Source: Hyperoplus lanceolatus
Taxonomy: Eukaryota; Chordata; Actinopteri; Uranoscopiformes; Ammodytidae
Assembly: GCA_026929865.2 (NCBI GenBank)
Contig: CM049405.1
Coordinates: 17,005,001 to 17,069,000 of the forward strand
Direction of reading: 5' to 3'
DNA length: 64,000 bases
This document shows positions 61,770 through 64,000 of this stretch, in pieces. The position numbers and the translations under genes were made by a program. The first letter of the stretch is position 1, and the number at the start of each line of letters is the position of its first letter. The notes below the pieces were generated by a model. It did no database searches. It worked only from the letters and a program-made list of their open reading frames with translations, and had not been told where the DNA came from.

Positions 61770-63088
61770 GTGTATTATACCTTTTCTTTCATTTTCTGAA
61801 TGGTCGTCGGGTGCAGTTGGCCCAGGTCCTGGCTGCTCTTTTGACTCCCACTAGTGTTGGCTTTAGTTTTCTCCTTGTTTCCCTTTGTTGGAAAGGAACT
61901 GGTGTTCACAGCAGAGTTCCCAGTAGGAGAAGAAGCACTCCTACCATTCACTGATCCAACCGCTCCTATAGAAACTGGCATTGTGCATTTTTCTTTAAAT
62001 GGATACTCATGAGAACAAGCCATTTGAGTTCAACACATTAGGAGGGCAAAAACATGCCAAAGTGTTAACATTAGTATTTTGTTGCTAGACAAAAATATGT
62101 TTATGGAATCATTTGTTGTAGAGACTTTGACTTGGCTTTAAACTAAAAGTTGTTATTTACCTGAGGGACGTGACTGCAAGTGAATGGGACTGTGGCTCCT
62201 GAATGTTGATGCAAACAGAGGGTGCAGACCTAGAAGAGGAGGGAAGAAGGTTGCTGCTCCTCTGGTATGTGCCTCAGATGACCGCCACCAGTCTGGGAAG
62301 GAGATACTGTTCAGTTAGGCATAAATAGCCACTCTAGATCTAGATTCAACCTGTTAACAGCACTAAGCACACAGTTAAAAATATAGTTCTGCTTTGATAA
62401 CATGTGCATTCCACTGATTGTGATTTTTTTTTTTTTTTTAAGTTAAAGCAGAGGTCATCTGATAGGAATGTTACAGATGCAACAGTTCCCCAAGGGCAGT
62501 ATGCTTTCTAACAAGTTAGTTTGTTTGTGATGAGTATCATGATATCACTTAAAAAGGATACAATAAAGTATCACTTATTATTTTGTGAAAATCTCAGTTT
62601 TCCAATGAAATAAAGAAGGGTGAAAGATCATATAAAGTTCTCTCTTTGATGCATTGAAGTTTCAAATGTAACCTTTCAAATTAAAACAAGGAATGACAAC
62701 AACAGGTATTGCTTACTGTTGCATGTACCTGCTTGGTAATTACATAGCGTTGTCCTTAGTGCACACAGAATTTCACAAAATGTTTAATCCGGGAATAAGC
62801 CAAAATTAGTTTAAAGAAAGTTTTAAATTTAACTTAACCATTAAGCTTAATTTCCTCATCTCCTCGAGTGATAACAAAAAAACATTGCACCTTGAGCTTC
62901 CGTACCTGGAAATGTACCAAACTGGGAGTGAGCAGCCAGGGCAGACAATCCCAGACTTCCTAAACCTCCAAACTCAGAGCCTGAGCCCGATGTGTAGAGC
63001 CCAAAAGCTGGATGGCTGACCAAAGGAAAACCATTGGAGCTGGGAGGCATACTCAAACGTTCATCCCCCATTACCTGCAGCAAATGGC
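31241..63088 (-). CDS. baz2b: Baz2b, bromodomain adjacent to zinc finger domain 2B (34 exons, 5' end off window)
   Basis: A nuclear chromatin reader related to BAZ2A/TIP5. BAZ2-type proteins pair with ISWI-family remodelling ATPases and read histone H3 through PHD and bromodomain modules. The deduced product is about 2,146 residues without its N-terminus; human BAZ2B is of similar size. Approximate positions in the partial product: N-terminal block with FPLVSHPAFGL (1-105), acidic and Ser-rich linkers (105-700), TAM/MBD-like (about 710-800), basic coiled coil (860-1040), DDT (about 1045-1110), WAKZ/WHIM region (about 1165-1375 and 1680-1900), C4HC3 PHD (1903-1952), bromodomain (2045-2146). 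All junctions are GT-AG with matching phases. Teleosts can carry two baz2b copies; which one this is cannot be told here. The initiator Met and first residues lie beyond 63,088. Confidence 0.95.
31522..31665 (-). CDS. baz2b: baz2b exon 33 of window (bromodomain, first half)
   Basis: Acceptor TTCTCCAG, donor GTATGT. Encodes VLLAELETHPDAWPFLTPVN, then VPGYKKVIKKPMDLSTIREK. The WPF shelf and the VPGYKKVIKKPMD ZA-loop/AB region are intact. Confidence 0.97.
31809..32104 (-). CDS. baz2b: baz2b exon 32 of window (basic linker)
   Basis: Acceptor GTCATTCAG, donor GTACGC. A Lys/Ser-rich linker between PHD and bromodomain (KKGGKEFKRRKGDDSPPSSQ, CCAKKAKTAKDNNTNGLGMC). Confidence 0.94.
32320..32466 (-). 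CDS. baz2b: baz2b exon 31 of window (PHD finger)
   Basis: Acceptor GTTTCCAG, donor GTACAG. One exon holds the C4HC3 finger: YCQLCHKGDNEALLLLCDSC, then DKGCHTYCHKPKITMVP and DGDWFCPTC-like NGDWFCPTCVAK. All eight zinc ligands are present. BAZ2 PHD fingers read the unmodified H3 tail. Confidence 0.97.
32467..32821. other. baz2b intron, nothing recognised
   Basis: A 355-bp intron between the PHD exon and the exon before it; no repeat or gene seen. Confidence 0.7.
32822..32954 (-). CDS. baz2b: baz2b exon 30 of window
   Basis: Acceptor TTCAAACAG, donor GTTAGT. Encodes EEEVAPGMRLWRKALGEIRS, then QLSLCIQQLQKSIAWERSII, just upstream of the PHD finger. Confidence 0.95.
33277..34267. mobile_element. 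Non-autonomous hAT-type element, 991 bp, with perfect 8-bp TSD
   Basis: Ends are CAGGGCTATTCAATTA and TATTGAATAGCCCTG, flanked on both sides by GTGTAAAG (33269-33276 and 34268-34275). TIRs starting CAGGG and an 8-bp duplication are the hAT hallmark. The interior has three related units of AACAGCTTATCAAAA-type sequence (about 33,550-33,700) and no intact transposase. It sits in a baz2b intron. Confidence 0.88.
34526..34731 (-). CDS. baz2b: baz2b exon 29 of window
   Basis: Acceptor CTTGCAG, donor GTACCT. Encodes GWMNPEPQSEREDLVYHEHK, then PNNPLDIAVIRLAALERNIE. Confidence 0.96.
34896..35050 (-). CDS. baz2b: baz2b exon 28 of window
   Basis: Acceptor GTGGCAG, donor GTACTC. Encodes VEEQAMEVDISLLQQVQDLE then RKVISAGLQVK. 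Confidence 0.96.
35187..35342 (-). CDS. baz2b: baz2b exon 27 of window (WHIM3-like)
   Basis: Acceptor TTTGGCAG, donor GTTGGT. Encodes MLCGWWRVSDTEELHCLVRA and LHSRGIREKVLQKQIQKHME. Confidence 0.96.
35496..35784 (-). CDS. baz2b: baz2b exon 26 of window
   Basis: Acceptor CTTGGCAG, donor GTAAGA. A divergent linker (HVKSGSHQGRLALSDLSSAA) is followed by EGNGNKVFYMANNNSVNKSE and PQPIPEE across the junction, which align with BAZ2B. Confidence 0.9.
35876..36170. mobile_element. TIR element copy 1 (GGTGGAGTCAGCGATTCTGG family)
   Basis: The left end TTAAGGTGGAGTCAGCGATT and a degenerate right end near CGCCACCTTTAA match the copies at 50,993 and 58,711. Shared internal sequence includes ATATCTCCTCACAATCCGCT. 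Intronic. Confidence 0.7.
36366..37009 (-). CDS. baz2b: baz2b exon 25 of window
   Basis: Acceptor TTCCCCAG, donor GTTGGT. Encodes FNLFLQKPHSLSKLSKLLEV (conserved), then SKQWFSLLPRSPCDESS, in Ser/Pro-rich linker sequence ending NNMQTFVLQ. Confidence 0.95.
37124..37268 (-). CDS. baz2b: baz2b exon 24 of window (WHIM2-like)
   Basis: Acceptor TCTCTTCAG, donor GTGCAA. Encodes QQSQIRQKLFDSSQSLRF, then GQDRYKRRYWALPQCGGVFV and EGMESCE, a highly conserved BAZ-family signature. Confidence 0.95.
37365..37427 (-). CDS. baz2b: baz2b exon 23 of window (63 bp)
   Basis: Acceptor TCATCTTAG, donor GTAAAT. Encodes DDSVHSASMEELEKQLEKTQ then K. Phase 0 at both ends. Confidence 0.93.
37545..37785 (-). CDS. baz2b: baz2b exon 22 of window
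   Basis: Acceptor TCTTTAAAG, donor GTCAGT. Encodes LRSIHAKKTGKRESS, a basic/acidic stretch (KRKEGDSEEEEDEEDDSDEQ) and KKGKKAEICEEE. Confidence 0.95.
37922..39173. mobile_element. TIR element with ends TACCGTACTTTCCGGCC, hosting a second insertion
   Basis: The left end TACCGTACTTTCCGGCCTAT and the right end ATAGGCCGAAAAGTACGGTA are inverted copies. The inner part is interrupted by another TIR element at 38122-39086; without it the outer element is under 300 bp. The superfamily is not assigned. Confidence 0.75.
38122..39086. mobile_element. Nested TIR element (TAGGGATGG ends), 965 bp
   Basis: TAGGGATGGACACGAGT at the left and CGCCCATCCCTA at the right, with further inverted similarity inside (ACTCGTG and TACTCGATTA blocks). 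The ends resemble hAT termini. The flanking octamers (GCAATAGC and GTAGCTAC) are similar but not identical, so the duplication is unproven. Confidence 0.6.
39180..39395 (-). mobile_element. LINE C-terminal remnant
   Basis: The minus-strand translation gives CDDNCFGDEYHVLFECNNIN then YYRKKYLPKGYVNFLSKF. The C-x-x-x-x-x-GDExHxLxxC pattern is a Cys/His cluster seen near the C-terminus of some non-LTR retrotransposon polyproteins. Short and without borders. Confidence 0.4.
39569..39643 (-). CDS. baz2b: baz2b exon 21 of window (WAKZ/WSD region)
   Basis: Acceptor CTTTGCAG, donor GTGAGT. Encodes SEIDKNIDHMTNLRKDKWAV then EGKLRK. Confidence 0.96.
39644..40805. other. baz2b introns around exon 20, nothing recognised
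   Basis: The two introns 39644-40135 and 40360-40805 (the exon at 40136-40359 is listed separately) show no repeat or other gene. Confidence 0.6.
40136..40359 (-). CDS. baz2b: baz2b exon 20 of window (end of DDT, WHIM1-like)
   Basis: Acceptor TTCTGTCAG, donor GTGCGG. Encodes TKTALGDHLTNVGINRGNVS and EILRIYMAAHCEHTELAALA, then KASMLVFLVNELCCSKAVI. Confidence 0.96.
40806..41060 (-). CDS. baz2b: baz2b exon 19 of window (DDT domain)
   Basis: Acceptor CTGTCCAG, donor GTGAGA. Encodes IPGLVLPGSTFSDCLVVLQF and LHSFGKVLRLD, typical DDT sequence, then LGVLQEGLLNMGQSMGKVQD and CDPGIPAGHK. DDT domains mediate contacts with ISWI-type partners. Confidence 0.96.
41061..41800. other. baz2b intron with CTCF-like site
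   Basis: No repeat seen. The sequence GCCACTTGGTGGCAGTG at about 41,486-41,502 resembles a CTCF core (CCACNAGGTGGCAG) with one mismatch. The surrounding sequence looks unique and could be a conserved non-coding element. Confidence 0.3.
41801..41941 (-). CDS. baz2b: baz2b exon 18 of window (end of coiled coil)
   Basis: Acceptor CGGTTATAG, donor GTAATC. Encodes EKDRLKKEKKDEKRMNKERK, then LELRRLELEKARELKKPNED and MCLADHK, the conserved lead into the DDT domain. Confidence 0.95.
42074..42139 (-). CDS. baz2b: baz2b exon 17 of window (coiled coil)
   Basis: Acceptor CCCTGACAG, donor GTGGGT. Encodes ERERRRQHLMLMKAVEARKK then AE. Confidence 0.95.
42140..43511. other. baz2b intron, 1.4 kb, nothing recognised
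   Basis: Contains a short CA run near 42,158 only. No gene or bounded repeat identified. Confidence 0.55.
43512..43556 (-). CDS. baz2b: baz2b exon 16 of window (45-bp microexon, coiled coil)
   Basis: Acceptor TTTTTTAAG, donor GTAGGC. Encodes EKEIRRLQAVILKHQ; matches the homologous human segment in length. Phase 0 at both ends. Confidence 0.93.
43669..43734 (-). CDS. baz2b: baz2b exon 15 of window (coiled coil)
   Basis: Acceptor CATGTACAG, donor GTGAGA. Encodes MKKRKKEEAANAKIIESAKR then NK. Confidence 0.93.
43735..44523. other. baz2b intron with TAATTA-rich unique sequence
   Basis: About 43,980-44,350 is unique-looking and contains several homeodomain-type cores (GGTAATTACAG, CCTAATTAATGAAG). 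It resembles vertebrate conserved non-coding elements, but conservation cannot be tested here. Confidence 0.3.
44524..44589 (-). CDS. baz2b: baz2b exon 14 of window (coiled coil)
   Basis: Acceptor TTTTACCAG, donor GTTCGT. Encodes EKIKRIQQIRMEKELRAQRI then LE. Confidence 0.95.
44795..44856 (-). CDS. baz2b: baz2b exon 13 of window (coiled coil)
   Basis: Acceptor TCTTCCAG, donor GTAAGG. Encodes IMATEERRKKREQMKILKHQ. Confidence 0.94.
44944..45036 (-). CDS. baz2b: baz2b exon 12 of window (basic coiled coil)
   Basis: Acceptor TGTTGCAG, donor GTGAGC. Encodes IARQAAHIKMMRKLEKQAMA then QAAKEAKKQQ. Confidence 0.94.
45037..45528. other. baz2b intron, nothing recognised
   Basis: A 492-bp AT-rich intron without visible repeat structure. 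Confidence 0.6.
45529..45739 (-). CDS. baz2b: baz2b exon 11 of window (end of TAM domain, former AT-hook segment)
   Basis: Acceptor ATGAAGCAG, donor GTCAGT. Encodes GLQWISLAEEEITPRIIAMD then GRRSRSTTSEQQ and KIHPLNVGENN, ending TKLLRKQEAQ. In human BAZ2B the two corresponding places carry GRP-type AT-hook cores; here neither remains. Confidence 0.93.
45740..46260. other. baz2b intron, nothing recognised
   Basis: A 521-bp AT-rich intron; no repeat or gene seen. Confidence 0.6.
46261..46362 (-). CDS. baz2b: baz2b exon 10 of window (TAM/MBD-like)
   Basis: Acceptor TCTCTGCAG, donor GTAAAG. Encodes YLMRNGITEISRDNFSFSTK then IKVGDFYEAREGPE. Phase 0 at both ends. Confidence 0.96.
46558..46666 (-). 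CDS. baz2b: baz2b exon 9 of window (TAM/MBD-like)
   Basis: Acceptor TTGATCAG, donor GTAACT. Encodes WQRETRVRTTAGRLQGEVSY and FAPCGKKLRQYPDVMK, the core of the TAM/MBD-like fold. Confidence 0.95.
46667..47354. other. baz2b intron segment, possibly conserved
   Basis: 46,900-47,220 is GC-richer than its surroundings and unique-looking, with an open frame on each strand but no splice context or family. It may be a non-coding element. Confidence 0.3.
47600..48430 (-). pseudogene. Tc1-like transposase, N-terminally truncated
   Basis: The minus strand reads RRTQRLALENRRMSAASIAE, QPVSAQTIRRTLHHTGLHG, then HVLLSDETKIHLFGSDGVKS (second catalytic region with D), GGWSVMVWGCMSAASTGDLQ and, after a frame change near 47,870-47,970, the DDE-carboxyl part SPVLNPIEHLWGILKREMEE with its catalytic acid. 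About the first 70 residues are gone. Inactive. Confidence 0.85.
48441..48770 (+). pseudogene. Duplicated Tc1 transposase C-terminus (inverted)
   Basis: Reads LQHDNDPKHTSKTTSGLLKK, SPDLNPIEHLWGILKRKVEE and ATCEALVNYMPKRVKAVLEN. It is the same protein segment as at 47600-47920 but on the other strand and slightly diverged; it forms the right arm of the fold-back. Confidence 0.88.
48995..49386. other. baz2b intron segment, nothing recognised
   Basis: A short open frame (48,953-49,363) has no recognisable features. Confidence 0.5.
49387..49447 (-). CDS. baz2b: baz2b exon 8 of window
   Basis: Acceptor TTTTGTAG, donor GTGAGA. Encodes SGKRRRVTDERILRLPLEFG, the conserved lead into the TAM/MBD-like domain. 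Confidence 0.93.
49448..50362. other. baz2b intron segment, nothing recognised
   Basis: About 900 bp without a bounded repeat or gene. Confidence 0.55.
50363..50545 (+). mobile_element. tRNA-derived SINE, complete head and body
   Basis: The head GCGCCCTTAGCTCAGTTGGT contains the A box and GGGTTCGATTCCAGCC the B box of an internal pol III promoter. The body TCTGCATGTCACTCCCCTCT is followed by an A-rich tail. It lies antisense in a baz2b intron, its tail ending about 8-10 bases from the exon 7 donor. It is a SINE rather than a tRNA gene, because the acceptor stem and anticodon arm do not form normally. Confidence 0.85.
50553..50840 (-). CDS. baz2b: baz2b exon 7 of window
   Basis: Acceptor GGCCTGCAG, donor GTAAAAATC. 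Encodes SESNLDSDSDGSEHDTKERR, RKRLAISTHNASSN and PNNQSPQSFVYATQP. On the genomic strand a SINE tail ends about 10 bases beyond this donor. Confidence 0.88.
50993..51185. mobile_element. TIR element copy 2 (GGTGGAGTC family), 193 bp
   Basis: TTTAAAAAGGTGGAGTCAGC at the left and CCCCGACTCCACCTTTAAAA at the right; the best preserved short copy of the family. It almost fills the 366-bp intron between exons 6 and 7. Confidence 0.85.
51207..51846 (-). CDS. baz2b: baz2b exon 6 of window
   Basis: Acceptor TTTCCAAAG, donor GTTAGA. Contains AVQEAPLALITKPRSQ and PINLSTGAKEVSGS, both recognisable in BAZ2B, then VDLVRGSGSEIHSSKDSDDS and an Asp-rich run ending GSSLSE across the junction. Confidence 0.93.
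52170..52545. repeat. Tandem repeat, ~three units of ~130 bp
   Basis: Units share GTGCAAAATTTGAAGAAAA, CGTGGAAGCGTTCATG, GGCAACATCACAGTGACC and TGACCTTTGACCT. The 13-mer TGACCTTTGACCT (52316-52328 and 52453-52465) is an exact inverse DR1 nuclear-receptor element. Intronic. Confidence 0.8.
52693..52881. repeat. (GT)n microsatellite, compound
   Basis: Long GT run (52693-52758), then interrupted GT tracts up to the LTR element. The element inserted into this tract, and its continuation resumes at 57,200. Confidence 0.93.
52882..53164 (+). repeat. 5' LTR
   Basis: 283 bp, TGTGACGGCC...GTAACA. Contains TTATTAAAATTCC and TATATAAGACC that could act as core promoter elements. Confidence 0.93.
53602..53898 (+). 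mobile_element. tRNA-derived SINE inserted in the LTR element leader
   Basis: The head GGGGCGGCAGTGGCGAAGTG and the B box GGTTCGATCCC are followed by a conserved core (TCCCTGGGCAAGACACCGAA) and the fish SINE tail AAGCGCTTTGAGTC to TATACAAGTCCATTTACC. CCTTTGGG-like sequence on both sides suggests a short target duplication. This family differs from the SINE at 50,363. Confidence 0.8.
54182..55849 (+). CDS. Retrotransposon Gag-protease polyprotein (Gmr1-like)
   Basis: 555 residues from ATG 54182. Around residues 65-150 there is a charged coiled coil (EKEKLELQRYRLELIEAG). Residues about 165-330 form a SCAN-like capsid (FDEKDPDTFFTLFERVA, VLQSVFTGEAQEAYSAL, FRSWEKADKQTNVEFARELS). A CCHC zinc knuckle, CNYCHERGHWKADC, lies near 376-390. 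A retropepsin-like region has TLRDTGANDSF near 461 and GNDLAG near 540. The active-site DTGA triad is intact. The frame ends at TAA 55847-55849. It is intact despite the truncated pol, fitting a recent insertion. It is a cellular retrotransposon gene with no host function shown. Confidence 0.85.
   Translation: MVAVVEAFIQSPSETLLDSCTKEQLLKIAGHFGIEIAATRLKDTIKRILKATLMEEGVLASDEGKGLSSTMVSPGGSLTFDQQKELMLIQMEHEKMRIDLEKTKLDKELALERTKMDAEQMRQSLEKEKLELQRYRLELIEAGRIVGNAEGSEWPGEPTTSQVKGFDVVRNLRLIPKFDEKDPDTFFTLFERVADMRGWPETDRVVMLQSVFTGEAQEAYSALSAVDCQTYSNVKDAVLRAYELVPDAYRQRFRSWEKADKQTNVEFARELSKHFNRWCSALGVSNFKDLCDLIVLEQFRDCIPPEVATHIDERGVKTVHEAAILADKYILARKGKLGRSRVPDVHTKNVGCSAKMSWSESAKPNRSSRSGGFDEVCNYCHERGHWKADCPYLKSRFNRGGNTFTQPAALSVPVRNLPVISKTVLDEGKTVDGNFSGFGAFVSDGFVSVSGMQNKVPVKTLRDTGANDSFILSSVLHFSQDSDTGGCLLVKGMGLKTLSVPLHKVSLACGLVNGDVCLGVRPALPIIGVHVILGNDLAGNHGWVDGAPPDAYTPR
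55803..56880 (+). pseudogene. pol remnants: integrase zinc finger, RT lead-in and RNase H edge
   Basis: A frame-shifted linker (ACAVTQAMAAKDSETQDF, RADASLRELFDQVRP) leads to CSHDQSGHLGVKKTYCHINL (HHCC integrase N-terminal finger, partial) near 56,200. It continues to LIEHDIDNGDAKPIWQRFSR near 56,540 (lead-in to RT) and FSTVLASLTDLLKTTSKYIW with CQKAFTDV near 56,630-56,700 (RT/RNase H border). The RT core and the integrase DDE core are deleted. Confidence 0.75.
56917..57199 (+). repeat. 3' LTR
   Basis: 283 bp, identical to the 5' LTR except ACAATTGTTG where the 5' copy has ACAACCGTTG. Confidence 0.93.
57200..57358. repeat. (GT)n microsatellite, right part
   Basis: Continuation of the GT tract split by the LTR element, with TCTCTGTGGTATATGTAGGG units shared with the left side. 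Confidence 0.9.
57359..58022. other. baz2b intron segment, nothing recognised
   Basis: AT-rich sequence between the microsatellite and exon 5; no repeat boundary or gene identified. Confidence 0.5.
58023..58481 (-). CDS. baz2b: baz2b exon 5 of window (Ser/Pro-rich linker)
   Basis: Acceptor CTACTCAG, donor GTGAGT. Encodes RLTQTHTSESKKKKRC, HISVIQANRFSAGSSP and a Ser/Pro-rich stretch ending SFKSKQ. Linker of low conservation; phase 0 at both ends. Confidence 0.85.
58711..60338. mobile_element. TIR element copy 3 (GGTGGAGTC family), split by a nested element
   Basis: The left end AAAAAGGTGGAGTTAGCGAC and the right end AATCGCTGACTCCACCTTTA match copies 1 and 2. The shared internal sequences CAATCCGCTACCTGT and ACACAGCCAAGGCTCT flank a 1.3-kb insertion. 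Confidence 0.8.
58839..60166. mobile_element. Nested TIR element, 1,328 bp, CCTGG duplication
   Basis: Ends are GGCCTATTTCAGGTAGCTGG and CCAGCTACCTGAAATAGGCC (exact 20-bp inverse), flanked on both sides by CCTGG (58834-58838, 60167-60171). Further imperfect inverted similarity continues inward (ACCCAGAGTTTG and CCCAGAGTATG). No transposase frame. The superfamily is not assigned. Confidence 0.85.
60440..60652 (-). CDS. baz2b: baz2b exon 4 of window (acidic tract)
   Basis: Acceptor ATTATGTAG, donor GTAAGA. Ser-rich then strongly acidic (SSSDDMDEEEEEEEEDNDED), matching the acidic linker of BAZ2B. Phase 0 at both ends. Confidence 0.9.
60743..60884. repeat. Palindrome of two Tc1 ends around a (TA)n tract
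   Basis: 60743-60782 is the reverse complement of 60845-60884 over about 38 bases (TATAAACGCAACACTTTTGT core), separated by about 27 TA repeats (60783-60836). The left member is a solo terminal repeat. Confidence 0.85.
60845..61709 (+). mobile_element. Internally deleted Tc1-like element, 865 bp
   Basis: TA-flanked TIRs of about 285 bp (CACTCAACAAAAATATAAAC at the left, inverted at the right). The centre keeps a transposase N-terminus (MPQALRERAIGMLTAGMSTR, about 46 residues, helix-turn-helix region) joined out of frame to a C-terminal end (EEWTNIPQATIDNLINSMRR to NGGHTRY). All catalytic residues are deleted, so it is non-autonomous. Confidence 0.9.
61711..61770. repeat. (CA)n/(TA)n compound microsatellite
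   Basis: CA run then TA run lying between the Tc1 right end and the donor of exon 3 of the window. Confidence 0.9.
61781..61965 (-). CDS. baz2b: baz2b exon 3 of window
   Basis: Acceptor TTTCTATAG, donor GTATAATAC. A low-complexity Ser/Gly/Asn/Lys linker (GAVGSVNGRSASSPTGN and onward) ends in QKMKEK. The donor is followed within about 20 bases by a TA/CA microsatellite and then a deleted Tc1 copy. Confidence 0.88.
62161..62292 (-). CDS. baz2b: baz2b exon 2 of window
   Basis: Acceptor CTTCCCAG, donor GTAAAT. Encodes DWWRSSEAHTRGAATFFPPL and GLHPLFAS, the strongest match to the N-terminal BAZ2B signature. At the junction with the previous exon the product reads FPDWWR, two residues shorter than the human protein as I recall it (FPGAEWWR). 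Confidence 0.92.
62293..62905. other. baz2b intron, nothing recognised
   Basis: A 613-bp AT-rich intron with a poly-T run near 62,427. Confidence 0.6.
62906..63088 (-). CDS. baz2b: baz2b exon 1 of window (N-terminal block)
   Basis: Acceptor CTCTCCAG, donor GTACGG. The first two bases complete a codon from an exon outside the window. It encodes HLLQVMGDERLS and FPLVSHPAFGLY, then SEFGGLGSLGLSALAAHSQF, closely matching the conserved BAZ2B N-terminal block. Confidence 0.9.
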
Positions 63089-64000
63089 CTGGAGAGATAA
63101 AGGACACAGATCCAAGAATGCTTGAAATATGGATCGATTGATTAACATATATTAATGTATTAGTTATTCCCGCTAATCAGGACAGACAGTTCTCTTTATC
63201 TCTTTATACTATTAACATATACAATACATAAATCATATTCCGGCCATAACATTCAATTTAAAGTAGTTTAATTCATTGTTATGGTCACCAATGGTTAATA
63301 TCATTATACCGTTAAGGACCTCTTCAGACAAGCTGTCTGTGGTTATGCTTGATTGTTTACGTAGATAAGAAACCGGTGAGTGTAAAAATCCATGCATGGT
63401 AAAAAGGTCACCTGCTGAATGTACAATAAATAAAAGACTGTGACACTGAGGTAAATTTTACCAAGAAAAAAAAAATCTAGGCCATGGTCGGGCTTTTTCT
63501 CAGATGCCAATATGGAATAAGTTCTTACTGGTGTCAGATTCAATACGGGGGTGCTGCATAAGAATATTTCTTGGGTGAACTCACATAGTGTTAAAGCAAT
63601 TACAAAGCTTTTAAGAATATGAAACCTGGAGTATAATTCCATTCAAAAGGGGGGTAACCCACACTGAGTGTGTGATATTGTTCTTCTTCTTCTTCGCACT
63701 GGGGATGAGAAATCTCTTAAAAGAACTCAATTTACTTGATAAGTGCGATGTGACTACAGAGGTGCCATCGTGTTTTCAGCATTAAGAGTTCAGTCCAAAA
63801 TAAATTATCAGAGAAATTCTCCATGCACGTTTGTTGTGGGGGTCTAAATCATGAATAATTTATGAAACTGTCTCTAATGTGTTCTTCATTCTAATAGCAT
63901 GAAAAAGAAGAAAAAAGAAAAAGAAAAAAAATAAGCACTTTTTGGAGCATCTTATCAGAGGGGAAAAAACAATCACAAACCACCATATGTAAATTTGCAC
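63089..64000. other. baz2b upstream intron (partial)
   Basis: No further baz2b exon was recognised before the window ends; the initiator exon is expected outside. There is an A/G-rich run near 63,900-63,930. Confidence 0.6.

Noticed and set aside
63343..63642. Possible first baz2b exon at 63.3-63.6 kb
   Set aside because: The frame has no similarity to the BAZ2B N-terminus and no suitable donor in phase.

Overview
The window is vertebrate nuclear DNA, most likely from a percomorph teleost. Genes are split by GT-AG introns. The dinucleotide microsatellites, tRNA-derived SINEs, L2-type LINEs, Tc1 and hAT transposons and a Gmr1-like LTR element are all typical of ray-finned fish. There is no bacterial signature: no operons, no Shine-Dalgarno starts, no dense ORFs.

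The right half (about 31-63 kb, minus strand) is one gene, baz2b, which encodes a chromatin reader of the BAZ2/ISWI-associated family. I could place 34 coding exons. Every junction is GT-AG, and after the two leading bases that finish a codon from an off-window exon, the exons sum to 2,147 codons including the stop with the frame closed throughout. In order they encode the N-terminal BAZ2B block, acidic/serine-rich linkers, the TAM/MBD-like domain, a long basic coiled coil, the DDT domain, the WAKZ/WHIM region, a C4HC3 PHD finger and the C-terminal bromodomain. The start codon lies upstream, outside the window. The terminal exon and stop are at 31,241-31,388, and the first candidate poly(A) signal is about 225 bp further on.

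The left part (1-31 kb) holds no recognisable host gene except one intronless, internally repetitive, coiled-coil reading frame at 24.5-27.2 kb. It is interrupted by one stop and one frameshift, and I do not recognise its family. The rest is mobile DNA: a 227-bp MITE with a target duplication, a decayed ~4 kb transposon with ~610-bp terminal inverted repeats, an L2-like LINE carrying an esterase ORF1, two fragments of a second LINE family, and a 9 kb field of a modular GC-rich repeat. That field ends in ten tandem ~105-bp hairpin-forming units.

The introns of baz2b have been heavily colonised: a complete hAT copy, nested TIR elements, a fold-back Tc1, an internally deleted Tc1, a recent Gmr1-like LTR element with a SINE in its leader, and three copies of one short TIR family. 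None interrupts a coding exon, although one SINE tail ends within about 10 bases of a 5' splice site. The most unusual items are the fold-back Tc1, the Gmr1-like element with integrase remnants ahead of RT remnants, the hairpin satellite, the unrecognised repeat protein and the apparent loss of both AT-hook cores in the Baz2b product.
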